NCBI RefSeq assembly: GCF_025602895.1
Contig: NW_026516219.1
Location: forward strand, 310,001 to 374,000
Length of the DNA: 64,000 bases
Direction of reading: 5' to 3'
Origin: Polychytrium aggregatum
Taxonomy: Eukaryota; Chytridiomycota; Chytridiomycetes; Polychytriales
In this document: piece by piece, positions 11,196 through 22,562 of the stretch
How positions within the stretch are numbered: position 1 is the first letter of the stretch
Layout: the number at the start of each line of letters is the position of its first letter
Translations under genes and position numbers: made by a program
The notes under the pieces: generated by a model
What the model saw: the letters and a program-made list of their open reading frames with translations, nothing else
Databases searched by the model: none
What the model was told of the DNA's origin: nothing

Positions 11196-11989
11196 TTCCG
11201 GACAGTGTGCGGGAAGCTGGAGTGAGGTGGTGAAGAAGCGGGAAGGGGAGGCGGGAGCGAGAGCGATTTATATGGAAAATTCTATCGACGGAACCCGCCA
11301 GGATCATGCCGGTGAGGTGGGTCATGACGACCGGGATAGCACGCAGCGAAGATAGGAAGGAGAACTCGTGCGAGGCAGGGCTGATGGAATGGACGATTTG
11401 GATTCGCCGGGGTGGAAAGCACGCGCCGTCAAAGGCCAGGGGGAACCGAATATCCAGCCCCACCGCCGGAGGACAACAGCACCAGCCCAGGAGGATCTAT
11501 GATCCGCACGGCCGATTAACGAGAGAGGCGGCGGGCTGGTGTTGCGCATGCTCGATGCTCAAAGCGATGCCATGCTCGTCGGCGGAAAGCAAGGAAGAGC
11601 GCTCGCAGCCTGGGTCCCGAGTCTGCTTGGCAGCGAGTCGCAGCACGGCGACGTTGGTCCAGCGGCGATATCAAAGCACTGAGATAAGCCTCGAGTCTAC
11701 CCATAGGCTTCATCGAGCAGTTCTGTAGCTGTCCGCAAGCGTCGAGCGAGCGCCAGGGGATGGCATCCATAGCATCGCCTTCCTTCCCTCGCTCCCTCTT
11801 GGCGATTGTGTCTGGGACGCATGGATAGACAGCAGCGCTGCCGAGGAAGGAGCATCGACTTTGAAGGATGGGCGGGGACACTCTGTTGTGCAGTCGGTCC
11901 AGAAAGAAACGGGACAATCACTTCCTGGTTTCAGATGTCTGAAGCCCGCTGACTGACTGTAGGCCCCAGTGAGCAAGCCATGGCACTGC
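11196..11989. promoter_or_regulatory. promoter side of the phosphate transporter gene
   Basis: About 800 bp upstream of the transporter ATG (transcribed leftward). An AT-rich block, GATTTATATGGAAAATTC, lies near 11265-11282, about 70-85 bp upstream of the ATG; its complement carries a TATA-like CATATAAAT. No other recognised gene; the right end grades into the Fanzor remnant. Confidence 0.4.
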
Positions 11990-12578
11990 ACTCCTGTCTT
12001 CGTTGGTAATCGAGTGGTTTTGGTTGGTTTGGGAAGCACAGCCTTGAATACACATGGCCGATCTCCTGTGGCGATGATCGACTGGCATACCGAGATCATG
12101 TTCCTTGAGGCATTGATGTCTCGATGTGGGAGTGTGGTGGATGCATTCGACCCTCTGCACAGCTTCATGGTTTCTCGATATCAAGATGCTCGACCTTCTC
12201 GAGTCGCTTGGCTTCCCGACAATGCGAGCACACCTGGGATGTGTTGAACTCGTTCACCGAGCACACATGGATCTTGGAGACGGATCGGTCTGGTGGTCGT
12301 CTCTGGTGGTGGATGAATTGCTCGAAATACCGAGCGAACCAGAGTCTCCTGGGACTGGAAGCATATCTCTTCCCTTGCTTCCAGGAGGCATTCCCAAAGG
12401 CAATCACCACTTCGGTCTCCCTTGGACACACTTGCTTGGCCATGAATGCGATGAGTGGGTGTGTATTCAGGATCCAGAAAACAACACAGTCAAAGCTCAA
12501 AACGGGGGTGTCCCATTTCATTTTGGAAACGCTGTAAGTTGTCATTGATGTCCGGGTTTTGAACAGACTCCGACCCAT
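11990..12578 (-). pseudogene. Fanzor/TnpB-like RuvC nuclease remnant (C-terminal part)
   Basis: On the minus strand, a frame from 12578 to 12165 contains a RuvC-like strand VVIAFGNASW, then GKRYASSPRR and KIHVCSVNEFNTSQVCSHC. The latter holds the conserved Glu of RuvC motif II (NEF) and the first CxxC of the zinc ribbon, with the TS(Q/K)xCSxC signature of TnpB/OrfB and Fanzor proteins. After a stop and a frameshift, the sequence continues in another frame with HRDINASRNM at about 12100-12126, the RuvC motif III with its catalytic Asp. Downstream residues (ATGDRP..VF) match C-terminal Fanzor tails as I know them. The N-terminal wedge and RuvC motif I are absent, so this is a broken, inactive copy. 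The family call rests on motif order; sequence search would settle it. Confidence 0.72.
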
Positions 12579-12591
12579 TGCTACCGTGCCG

Positions 12592-12716
12592 AAACGGTGT
12601 GTTCAGTGTGTCTGCGAGCCGAGCGACCTGAGATGGTCGAGTATCTTGATACCGAGAAACTGTGGGGCTGTCCGGGGGATCGAATGCATCCGCCACACCC
12701 CCGTAAAGCCTGGGTG
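12592..12716 (+). pseudogene. inverted duplicate of the Fanzor zinc-ribbon segment
   Basis: The reverse complement of this stretch aligns with about 12120-12245. Both encode CSxC followed by a stretch ending EYLDTEKLWGC (here) or EHLDIEKP (other copy), then RMHPPH. Identity is high but not perfect, so the copies are old. The pair forms inverted arms around about 345 bp (12250-12590) containing the RuvC remnant. It may come from two element copies inserted tail to tail, or from an inverted duplication. Confidence 0.6.
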
Positions 12717-12980
12717 TGGCAGTCCGCTTGCTTTCCCCTGGGCGTCCGCAGCGGCCGCTCTGCCGCACACCTGTTCCTCCAGAGCGGCGTGCGGCGCATG
12801 GCGACGGGTTTGTTGGTGCGGCAGAGCAGGGCAGGGCGAGGCAGGGCAGCGCACATCCAAACTCGCCAGTGTTGTTTTGAATCCAAACTTGCTGGCGTTG
12901 TTTCAGAGTCAAAAATACCGGTGTTGTTTAGGATCCGAGTCTGCTGGTGTTGTTCTGCATCCGAGGCAAAAAGCACCGTT

Positions 12981-13054
12981 GTTTCGCCAACACAACCAGC
13001 ACAGCCAACACAACCAGCACAACCAACACAACCAGCACAACCAACACAACCATC
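12981..13054 (+). repeat. 9-bp-based minisatellite (ACAACCAGC / ACAACCAAC)
   Basis: Alternating CAACACAAC and CAGCACAAC units repeat about eight times. The array lies about 390 bp upstream of the SH3 membrane-protein gene. Confidence 0.7.
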
Positions 13055-13445
13055 GCACATCAAATGGCCACCGCCGCATGCACAATCGCAACTCTGGCTT
13101 GCCCTGCATCGGACTGTTGCCCAACACCGGACGGCGGCCCACTCATCATCACGCTGTTCTCGAGTGTCGCCCCCACACATCGTGCTCGTCAAATGTCCAG
13201 GCTGTGCAGGATGGACATTGTTCCCGAGCCGTCGAAACGCAGCGATTTCAGCCGGGCAGGCTCGGGTCCGCTCGCCCTCTTCCTCTCTCCCTTACTTTCC
13301 TCGACCGGTCGACTTTGGTCGCCTCGACGTCTGGCCCATCGAGCTCGGTCCAGAGTGCATCTGTCTCTGTCTCTGCTCGCTCGCTCGCAGATTCGCACCC
13401 TCCACGCCGCACCGGCACGCTGCAGCATCTCGGTGATCCTTCGCC

Positions 13446-15638
13446 ATGTCAAGCTGGTTCGTCATCTACAGCTCCAAGCTCAACTCGACGCTGCCCCAGT
13501 GTCTGAGCAGCGCCATTGCGCCCTCGACCCTCGTTGCCCAGCTCGGCGACCTTATCCAGCCTCTGCAGCGATGCGGCTCGATCGACGGCGACACCACGTA
13601 CCATTCCTACTCGCTCGATCCCTCGCAGACCACCGTGACCGACAGGGCCTGCTCGGACCCGGGCTGCAGCAAGTCCTGCCAGACCTCGTCGTTCACGCTG
13701 TCGCCCACGGCATCCAGATGTTCCAGCGACCAGTTGACCTTGGCTCCTGCTGGCTTCAGCTTCCAGAGCTCAGGGTACGTCCTCTCCTCGCTCGGCGTGT
13801 GATCGTATGCAACTCGCCGAAGGTGTCGGAGCATCCAGCCATCCTGGAGCACTGGAATCGTCCGGCAGGATCACTCGCTCGCTTGCATTTCCAGCCATGT
13901 CCGATCCGCTCCATCGCCCTGCATCCGTGCTCACCCGCCGCACCATGTCCCTGTCCTCTGTTACAGGTCCATGGATCCGTCCTTCAACACCGATAGCTTC
14001 ATGTACCAGCCCAACTACCTCGACGCCACCTGCACCACCGTCAGCTCGGTGTGTCGCAGTCCCGTCTACACCGCCTGCACTATGATCAACTCCGGCTTCT
14101 ATGCGTACTCGATCCTGCTCCAGAACGGCAACAGCAAGTTCATCCAGCCCTTTGGCTGTCTCGATGCCAACTGCAACCAGTGCCAGCTCGATGCCAGCAT
14201 TCTGCCCAATGCCTTGGCCAAGAGCCCAACCGACTGCTTCTCCGATACAGGCTCGACCTCCTACCAGCTCTATTTCCTTGCCAACAAGACCGCCATCCCA
14301 ACCGTCTTCCCGAACGGCAGTGCCCCGTTTGCCTCGAACCAGGTGGTCACCCGCAAGCCCTCCGCAACTGTAGCGCCAATGGACCCATCCGCTTCGCCCC
14401 CAGCGGGCCCTGTCAGCACAAGCAGCTCCTCCAGCAACACCGTCATCATCGGGGCAGTCGTTGGCGCTGGTAAGTCAGCTTTCTGCCTGGCCTTTGTTTC
14501 TCGCCCATCGGGCTCAACATGTTGTTGTTCCATGTCACATCCTCCGAACCCCGTTGCGCCGCATTCTTTGCGAGCCGTTTTCGGTGCCGTGCACTCACGA
14601 TTGCTCTGTTCGTCTGCCAGTGGCTCTCTGTCTCTGTGTCGTCGGCTTTCTCACATACCGCAGATACAAGAACAAGCCCGTCGCTACTCCCGCCGATCTC
14701 GATCGCAGTCTTGCTCCAGGCGAACAGCCCTCTTCGACATCCAACACGAACCCGTCCTCGGCCACCACGACTACCTACGTGCCTGTCCAGCGGACTCCAA
14801 ACTCGTTCGTTCCCCCGATGAGCCCATCGGCGCCTCTGTACAAGCCCGTGTCCGCGGTCTCGCCTGAGCTGATGCCAGCACCGTTTGTCGATCCGAGATC
14901 CATGCCCATGCCCATGCCCATGGCGACACCGTATACAGCCTTTCCGGACAACACTTCGTACTATGTCCACCCGGGCATGCAAACGACCGCCACGTTGCCG
15001 TCGTATGTTCCCAGCGGTAGTCCTAACGCAGCATCGTTCACGCCTCCCACTGGCGAGATCGGTGTCTATTCAGCGATTCCACCATATGTTCCCACGACTG
15101 CTGTCCCATCCCACAGCGCCGAGATGCGCTCCGCCTTTACCAACAGCAGCAGCAACACTCACAGCAGCGGCAAGGATAGTAGCTATCGCAACAGCATCAT
15201 GTCTTCGCGTGCCGGCCAGATCATCGGTGTCTCCATGTCCCAGGCTTCCGGGCCCGTCGCTCATTACGTCGCCATCCAAGACCACAACGGCGACCGTGAC
15301 CAAGCCGAGCTGTCGTTCTTGGCTGGCCAGACGATCGCAGTCTCGCAGGTTTTCCCAAACGGATGGGCCATGGTGAGCGTGCGCATTCCTTGCTGCTGGT
15401 GCCATCCAATCGAAGCGACGATTCGCTTGTGGTATACTCACTCTAACCCTTTGTTTCCGTTTGCGCCTCCATCGCCTGCATCATTGTCGCGGGGGCTATA
15501 TGGGTTCAGTCGCAAAACAACGCAACGCTGGCCATTGGCTTCGCTCCTATGGACAAGCTGCGTGTGATTGAGCCTGCCCCCAGCAGCTTTGAGCGCACCC
15601 AGCCCCCAGCAAGCTACCCTCCCAAATACTCCGTGTAA
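13446..15638 (+). CDS. single-pass membrane protein with cytoplasmic SH3 domain
   Basis: Four exons join in phase: 13446-13774, 13967-14469, 14621-15372 and 15510-15638 (570 residues). The N-terminal part (about 1-270) is Cys-, Ser- and Thr-rich with paired motifs such as CxxxxCxxC and should be outside the cell. A Ser/Thr/Pro linker precedes one membrane span built across a splice junction (VIIGAVVGA + VALCLCVVGFLTY), followed by RRYK, which marks the cytoplasmic side. The tail is Pro/Tyr-rich, then carries an SH3 domain near the end (HYVAIQDHNGDRDQAELSFL, then GWAM, and GFAPMDKLRVIE). The acidic RT loop and the final strand are intact. No classical signal peptide is obvious at the N-terminus. 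The architecture suggests a surface sensor feeding an SH3-bound signalling partner, comparable in logic to Sho1 but with a different topology. The ligand is unknown. Confidence 0.82.
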
Positions 15639-16828
15639 CTCGCCCAGCACGATCGGACGGGCGGCCAGTGCTGTTGTTGCCAAGAGTCGTAGTTCACAAT
15701 CATGGTCCACAACCGCGGCGACGACCATCGTCATTATCATTATCATTATCACTATCATTTCTAAAACTCTCCAAACCCGTGAATGTGCACATTGCTATGA
15801 TGTCTGCCGGTGACCCTCAGACCCGTGCTGGGTTCTCAAGAGGTACCTTGAGACGCCTTCCTTCCTCTTGCGTGTTCACAGCCCCACGCCCTTTCAGCTC
15901 CTCCGTTCCTTCACTCCCTTTTCTTTCTCATCTTGCGATTTTGGAAACTGAGCCAGGTGGTTGAAAATATACAACTGTTGCTGGGCCAAAGCCGCGATAG
16001 ACCACAGGCTCCATGATGCGACTCGACGACAGATGCAACTCTGGCTCGGCTTGAGCAGCAAGGGATGGGGGAATTCGATGTTTCCGCTCACCATTTATAG
16101 CCAATCCAATACAAACGGGACACCCCGGATTTTGGTCGTTGGTGAATGGTATCACTCAACACATCGTGTGCTGGGTATGACCATCCAGTGATGTGTTTCT
16201 GGATCTGAATCAAGGACGCTTTCTCGCCCAGATGGTTCACCGCAAGCGAAAGGCACTACCCTCTGATGCCAGAAAGTGACTGTCTCGTTTCTCTCTGGAT
16301 CGACTACGCAGTGCTCCATATTCACTTGGATTGTGGCTGCTGGGTGGGGCTGGTACCGTGCGATTCATTCGAGCAGCATGGGTTTTGGCTTTCGTAAATG
16401 GGGCTATATTGCAAAATGCTGTATCAAAATCAAAAATTTGAACTATGGGCACATGGGGGGGGGGCCAGGAAGTGCAAATCCGCAACATGGCAGACAAAGA
16501 CAACAGACACGAGGCTTGAGGGCAGACTTGTTTGGACGCCAAAGCAGGAGAGACAGACTGGTAATGCAGGCAAGACAAGCAAGCGACGATCTGGCGGCAC
16601 ACACTTGGTGGTTGATGCCATCTATGGGGCGAGTGGGGGTGGGGGAATCATCGAGCGGGCGGGGCGGCGACAGAGCTCGAGCCTCGGGCAAGCGGATCGT
16701 ATGTGTGGCCAGAGGCGAAGGGCAAGGGAGAAGGCACAGTGGTGGGAGAATGGATGGGGAGGAGAGGGATGGCTACAGGGCAGGCTGATTAGGGGCTATG
16801 TGGCGTCGAGCCGTCGGACGGGTCGTCG
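15639..16828. other. convergent intergenic region
   Basis: About 1.2 kb between the 3' ends of the SH3 and CCC1 genes. A short ATTATC repeat (about 15732-15757) lies just past the SH3 gene stop. No conserved protein was recognised. Confidence 0.4.
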
Positions 16829-18373
16829 TTATGAAGCTGCGACATCGTTGCCGTTGACGGTGGTGAAGACCACACCGATACCATAGGTGCCGATCATTGC
16901 AATCTGCATGGAGCGACGAGCGACCGAGTCAGTTCATGGCTGCAAATTTGGTCGGGGCAATCCCCCATTGTACCGTGCGGCGAAACGAGCCAGGAGCAGA
17001 GCATGGCGGGCGAAAAGAGGACACTCACCAAACCACCGATCATAACTCGGATGGCAGCGGGAAGCTGCGGGGCACCGCCAACCTTGGCACCAATCATGCC
17101 GAACGCGCCGAGGCTGATGGTGGCAATGGCGACGACATAGACGATTCGGGTCTTGGGGTCTTGTGCAATCAAGGCGCCTGCGAGATCGGATACGGAAACG
17201 GAGTGAGTGTGGTGTCGCCGAGCCTGCCAGACAAGAATGGTGCCTCTGCCGATTGAGGGAGCCATCACGGCGATGGATGGCTGGGACATCGTACCAAGGA
17301 GCGGTAGCAGAGCACCCATCGAGAAGGAAAGCGCCGAGACAATCGCCGCCAGCCAGGGGTTGGACAGATCGTCGGTGTCGATGGCGAGCTCGTCTCGCAT
17401 GTGGATTTTGACGATTCCATCGAGGTCGTTCTTCTCGTGGAGCTCCTTGGCGACCTCCATGGCCAGCCGCGAGGACAAGCCTCGTGCTTCGTAGATTCCT
17501 GTTGGTCGGATGGACACGGAAGGCGACGGAAGGCGATGGGCGTGCCGAGGAAACGATGGACAAGTAGAGATGAGCGGATGGACGAAGCATAAAACGACAG
17601 AGATGCGGCTGGGATCCTGCAGTCGGACCAGTCGAGCACGACACGACAGGATACGACAGGAAACGACAGGACACGACACATACCTGCAAGCTCCTCAAGC
17701 TCCCGTTGGGCATACTCTTCGCCCTTGAGGAATTCGGCCTTCTCTCGTCGCATATCGGCTACTTCAGCGTCGCGTTGACCCGCAATCGACACAAACTCGC
17801 CACATGCCATCGAGAGGGCGCCGGCAACGAGACCAGCCAGGCCGGTCAGCAAGATGACGTTGCGTGTGCTATCGGCTCCGGCAGCGCCTGGAAGAAGCAG
17901 TTTGGGAGGAAGCAGTGGGCCACGGATGTTAGCAGAATGCCAGAGTTCAAGACAACCCCCGCAGGTCAAGGAAGGCCTGTAGCCCAAGACAGGCACCGGG
18001 GTCTGATGAGCAACGAGGGTGCGGCGCTGTGCTTGCCGAGCCAGAGCAAAGAATAGCAGGAGCTCGCATTACCCATGATAAGGGAGGCTGTCGAGATGAG
18101 GCCGTCGTTGGCGCCCAAGAGAGCCGCCCGGAGCCACGGACCACGCTGGGAGTAGTGCTCATGGCCAAACTCGGGCTTGTCGCTGCGATCGTCGTCTGCC
18201 TCGAGGAATACGACCTGGTCGTCTTTGTCGTCGACGCTCGACTTGAGCGGGAGAAACTGCTGCTGGCTGCCAAACAACGACGGGGACATGGCTGAGGGCG
18301 AGCTGCTGTCGAAGTAGAAGGACAAGAACCCGGCGATGCCGCGGCGGACGGGGGTTTTATGGGGGATGGGCAT
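16829..18373 (-). CDS. CCC1/VIT family vacuolar iron-manganese transporter
   Basis: Moves Fe2+/Mn2+ into the vacuole. Five exons join in phase: 18073-18373, 17684-17887, 17295-17498, 17029-17177 and 16829-16903, giving 310 residues. Family marks: span 1 LLGANDGLISTASLIMGAAG (formed across the first splice), then GLVAGALSMACGEFVSI, a cytoplasmic helical region with RDAEVADMRREKAEFLKGEE and ELHEKNDLDGIVKIH (metal-binding glutamates in the family), and a C-terminal half with SALSFSMGALLPLLGAL, then AIATISLGAFGMIG and RVMIGGL. Five spans are expected and seen. The start at 18373 was chosen because the residues upstream in the open frame are not membrane-like; a second Met at about 18293 is possible. 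Intron 2 carries an ACGACAGGA-type minisatellite. Confidence 0.92.
17635..17682 (+). repeat. 10-bp minisatellite inside a CCC1 intron
   Basis: The unit ACGACAGGAA/ACGACAGGAT repeats about four and a half times, ending right at the splice donor on the minus strand. Confidence 0.7.
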
Positions 18374-18566
18374 GTCGCAGGAACCAGGGAGCCGCTTTGC
18401 GAGTGGGGAGGGCAAGAGAAAAAGCGCAGATCGAATGGAAGGCCGTCGGACAGAGGAGCAGAGCAAGAGGACACCTTGAGCAGCAGCCCGCCACAACGTG
18501 CGCGGACACAAGCCGCGCAAACAGTGCGACGCACGCTGCTGGGCACTGATCGGGAGGCTGCGGGTG

Positions 18567-18692
18567 TGCTATTGCGGGTGCTATTGCGGGTGCTATTGCG
18601 GGTGTGCTATTGGGATGTGATGTTCAGGTGTGATGTTCAGGTGTGATGTTCAGGTGTGATGTTCAGGTGTGATGTTCAGGTGTGATGTTGAG
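18567..18692 (+). repeat. two adjacent minisatellites (12 bp and 13 bp units)
   Basis: First, about three copies of TGCTATTGCGGG (12 bp). Then, from about 18616, six copies of TGTGATGTTCAGG (13 bp), nearly identical. This is in the CCC1 upstream region. Confidence 0.8.
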
Positions 18693-19705
18693 AGTACTAT
18701 TGCAGGCATCGTTGTGGGTGCGTCGGATCCGAGTTACTTTCAGCGCCTCTGTGTCGATCGCAGTGTGGCCAGAGTACTCGCACGCCGAGCTGTTGCTCGT
18801 TGCTGCTGTTCATTGCTGTTCATTGCTGTTCATTGCTGTTCATTGCTGTTCGTTGCTGCTGTTGCTCGTTGCTCCTTGCCAACTGCCCCACACTCGTCGG
18901 CATTTTCAGCAGCATCAGCACCAGCGTCAGCACTAGCGGCCCGCGTGCGAATGCGCTCTCGCCAGCGAGGCCGAGAGCGGCTGAAACGCAGTGGCCAACG
19001 TGGCCGAGAGCGCGCCGAGGACCCGCCGAGAGCACCAGCCAATGCACGCACTCCCAGCCACCCGGCGTGCTGCGTGGGAAACCTCTCTTCTTCGGCGCAT
19101 GCACTTGCCTTGTGCCCATGTACAGCCAGCCGCAGGTGGATCCAAGACAAGCGCCTCCTCGTCCTTCGCCGGCCTGTTCTGGAACGGCCCTTGGACGCAC
19201 GCGCTGGCCGTGGTCCTGCTGCGAGGCCGTCGCATGCAGTCGCGCATGCTGATGCTCCCACGACCCCCGCTCGTCTGCGATTCGATCGGAAGCGCTGCCA
19301 ATCGCCGCAGGTGGTTCTTCTTCCATGGATCGAGCAGCCCCCCTGGCGCGTGCGCTTGGGGTTCGTGTATGGCTCGCTGCAAGCCGCCAGAACAGCCACG
19401 GCCGGTCGACGAAAAGCTTCCACCATCCCCGAAGGAGCACCGGTCGTGCACCAAGTGATGCATTCTTGCGTCAGAGAAACTGGTTCGGAAGCTGGCTCCG
19501 GGATTCTGCCGATCGCTTGGGAACAAGCCCGCCGATCTCAAAGCCGCCAGCGAATCTGGGAACGTGTGGGGTCGATCTCGCCGATCACGGACTGCTCGCC
19601 CCGGCTGCGTGGCCTGCATCATCGACTCGGCTTGGCTCGGCTCGGCTCGGTTCGGTTCGGTTCGGTTCGGTTCGGATGACTGTATTCAGATCCGCTCTTG
19701 GCGCT
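18693..19705. other. intergenic region with further simple repeats
   Basis: Between the CCC1 promoter side and the CDKAL1 3' end. It holds about four copies of CATTGCTGTT at 18808-18850 and a pentamer array (GGCTC passing into GGTTC) at about 19625-19676. I recognise no gene; long open frames on both strands here look like by-products of high GC. Confidence 0.5.
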
Positions 19706-22173
19706 TCATCGCTTTTGCCGTTTCATCGCCAGCAGCATCTCCCACCCTGTCCAGGCGCAAGCGAGAATGCCCACCGTTCGCACGCTCCATCGCACTTGTC
19801 GCTGCACCGAGGATGGGCCAAACACGACCCAGAGACCGGCCAATGACACCAGAGACCAGTATCCGACTCCCATCGGCGTTGCCAGCACCGCAAGCGACCC
19901 CGACGATCGCAAGAGCGAGCGCCGGCTCTCAACGTCTTGCAATGGCTCGGACTGGGTCGGGACCTCTGTGCTTTGGGATCCGAGACTCAGCTCAGCTCCG
20001 TCGATGGCGCTGTCGTCCGCTTGCTCGTCGCCATAGTCTTCGCCGCTTCGACCGGGATCGAGCCGGACCATCTTGCGAGTCATCCGCACCAACTTGGGTG
20101 TCTTTTTCTTGTTGACAATCGCCACTCGGCCCGAGCTGTCCAGCTTCTGAAGCTCTGCATCTTCTTGCTCAAGCCGCTCGTATTCGCCTTCGCACACTTG
20201 CCCGATCATGTAGAACTTGCCCACCTGGGTGATGCGCACCTCGAACGACCGACCCATCAGCCGTGGATCGTTGGGCACCAGGATCTGTGCATAGGACTTG
20301 TCGTGACTGACAAAGTGGACGCCGTCGGCACTCAGTTCCGTCGCAAGAACCTTGCGAATGCTGCCGAGCTTGTCGCCGTAGTTGGGATACGAGTTGAAGT
20401 ATGCCGTGGCCTCTCGGCTGCGAGCCTTGACAATGTCGGTCCGGATGCGTGTCATGCGGGCTGCAGGGGTACCCGGACGAGGGTAGAACTGGGAGCAATC
20501 CCAGCGCATCCGATCCAAGCGCATCCGATTCAGATCCCACGCAGGCGGATCCGGCACGACAGGAACGGGCAATTGGTTAGCCCTGGCCTCATTTGCAAGT
20601 GCGATTCGGATGGATTCGCAGCCAGGAACAACGTTGCCGAGGGGCACCGGCCGTGACTCACCTGGGATATGTGCAGAACCGAAAAGTTGTACTCGCGCAA
20701 CAAGTCCATCGTCTGCTGCCAATCCTGCTCGGACTCTGTCGGAAACCCGCAGATAATGTCTGTGGCAATGGTGACGTCGGGCACTCGCTCCCGCAGAATA
20801 TGGCAGACCTGTCGAAAGTCGTGGACGGTGTAGAGCCGTCTCATGTCGTCCAGGACCTTGTCAGACCCCGACTGAACGGGAACATGCAGGAACGAGTAAA
20901 CTCGCGGGTGGCTGAGAACCTTGGCGACCTCGGGCAGATGCTCCAGGATGTACGGCGGGTTGGTCATGCCGACGCGCAGCATTGCCGTCTGGTTCGGATG
21001 TTCCTCCATCGCATCGACGATGCCCCAGAGCAGCTCGACAATGTCGGTGCCAATGTCGCGGCCGTAGGCACCAGTGTCCTCCGAAGTCAGCCAGATCTCC
21101 ATGACGCCCTCGGACAGCACGGTCTTGACTCGCTCGACAATCTCCTCGGGTGCATAGGATCCGAGGTCGCCGCGGGCATGCTTGGTTTTGCAGTATGTGC
21201 ATTGGTTCAGGCATCTGGAGACGGTGTCGGGAGCCAGAAGTAACCCGGAGAGACAGCGTCAGCAATCCAGAGTGCATGCGGCGCTTGACTGGTCCAGCCC
21301 GCTCGACATGGTCGGGATAGCCTACCCCGTGTTGATCGGGATGATCTCGATGTATGGGTTCTTGCGAACCTTGGGCAAGTCCAGCTTCGCTCCGCCGGCT
21401 TTCCGCTTGGATGTCTCGTCCTTCTTCTCCTTGAGCAGCCGCACGCTGCCGCCCTTGAGCGTTTCTTCGACGACTTCAACGACCCGATCGATCTGCTGGA
21501 CCTGTCGGCCGAGATCCATGCAAGCACAGTTGTAGACGAGGGAAAGAGGCATTCGCAGGCCGAAAGATGCACCCACTGCCGCACAGCCTGTGGCTGCGAG
21601 CGGGTTCGATCATAGAAGAACAGTGTCGCTGACCAAGATGCTGCCGGCTCAGGCATCGGCAATACTTACTCCAATGACGCTCAGTCCCTCCCAAGCGGCG
21701 CCGCTCGGGTTGCCCTGAGGCACGCAGCCTGCGACGACAACCTTCTTGCCGCTGTCCTTCCCGCGGTTGATTTCGTTGACAAAGGTCTGCTCGGACGGGC
21801 CCTTGACGGTGCAAGAGTTCAGAAGCCACAGGTCGGCCTCGCCGCGCTTTGAGTCTTCGAGCACGATCCGGTATCCTTGGGCAGCCAGCATGCCAGCCAT
21901 GTATTCGCCATCCGAGTTGTTGTGGCCGCAACCCCAGGTTTTGACCCAGACCGTGGCCGTCCCCGGCAGAAACGGGGTGCACGAGTCTCGAGAGCCAGCA
22001 CCAGATCCGACGATAGGCTCGGGCTGGGGCTCTGCTGGGGCGGAACTGTGGTTTGTGGCCGAGCGCCGGGTGAACGACCTGACGGCGACCTGGTGGACGG
22101 ATTTGCGGTTTGCGGCCGACGTCGGGTCGTCGGATGGAAGGGTGAGCTCTTCGATGTCTTCGATATCGGCCAT
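19706..22173 (-). CDS. CDKAL1: CDKAL1-type tRNA methylthiotransferase (ms2t6A37)
   Basis: A radical-SAM enzyme that adds a methylthio group to t6A37 of ANN-decoding tRNAs. Four exons join in phase: 21670-22173, 21326-21501, 20662-21214 and 19706-20488 (671 residues). The N-terminal UPF0004 domain has cluster cysteines at about 82 ([10 protein letters not shown]), 121 ([10 protein letters not shown]) and 150 (AGCVPQG). The radical-SAM motif CLNQCTYC (228-235) lies just after the second splice. A TRAM domain follows the [12 protein letters not shown] segment. The C-terminus has two hydrophobic stretches, matching the ER tail anchor of animal CDKAL1 and absent from bacterial MiaB/MtaB. All six cluster cysteines are present. 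Budding yeast lacks this enzyme. It is divergently paired with TRMT2A. Confidence 0.95.
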
Positions 22174-22562
22174 GTGGGGAGACGCTGCTGGAGACAAACA
22201 GGCAGAGACAGCTCGATGGGAGCGAGCCGATGGAGACGGGTCGATGGAGCAAGATGATCGAGACTGGTCGATGGAGCTGCAGATCAGCCCGTCGCACAAG
22301 CGTTTGTGGAACACATTTTTTCTGAGCGAGAGCCGAGCGAGAGCGCGCTATGGGCGAGAGCCGCCGAGAGCCGCCGAGAGCCCCTTGCGGGACCCCGGCG
22401 AGACCGGCCACACACACACACAGCACCCCGAAAAAAAGTCCAGTCCCGAGACACAACCTGATCGCCGAGACGCAGAAGGCAGCAGCACCGTCCATCCGTC
22501 TGTCTGCCCACCTCCATCGCAGCGAACGCATCCGATCCGATCCGATCCGATCCCCACCAGCC
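22174..22562. promoter_or_regulatory. bidirectional promoter between CDKAL1 and TRMT2A
   Basis: The 389 bp between two divergent start codons must serve both tRNA-modification genes. It holds a GAGAGCCGCC repeat (about 22356-22383), a CACACACACA run near 22410, and a short ATCCG repeat (about 22530-22550). No TATA box is obvious. Confidence 0.6.

Noticed and set aside
9666-11225. A 519-codon open frame on the plus strand, exactly opposite the phosphate transporter
   Set aside because: Its composition (Gly/Asp/Glu/Val-rich, no domains) is what the complement of strongly C/G-ending codons produces; the minus strand has a clear family match.
12981-13054. Regularly spaced short repeats considered as a CRISPR-like array
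   Set aside because: Units are contiguous 9-mers without spacers; an ordinary minisatellite in a eukaryotic genome.
16276-16886. Overlapping plus-strand frames of 160-170 codons past the SH3 gene
   Set aside because: Low-complexity Arg/Gly content, no domain, and they run into the antisense of the last CCC1 exon.
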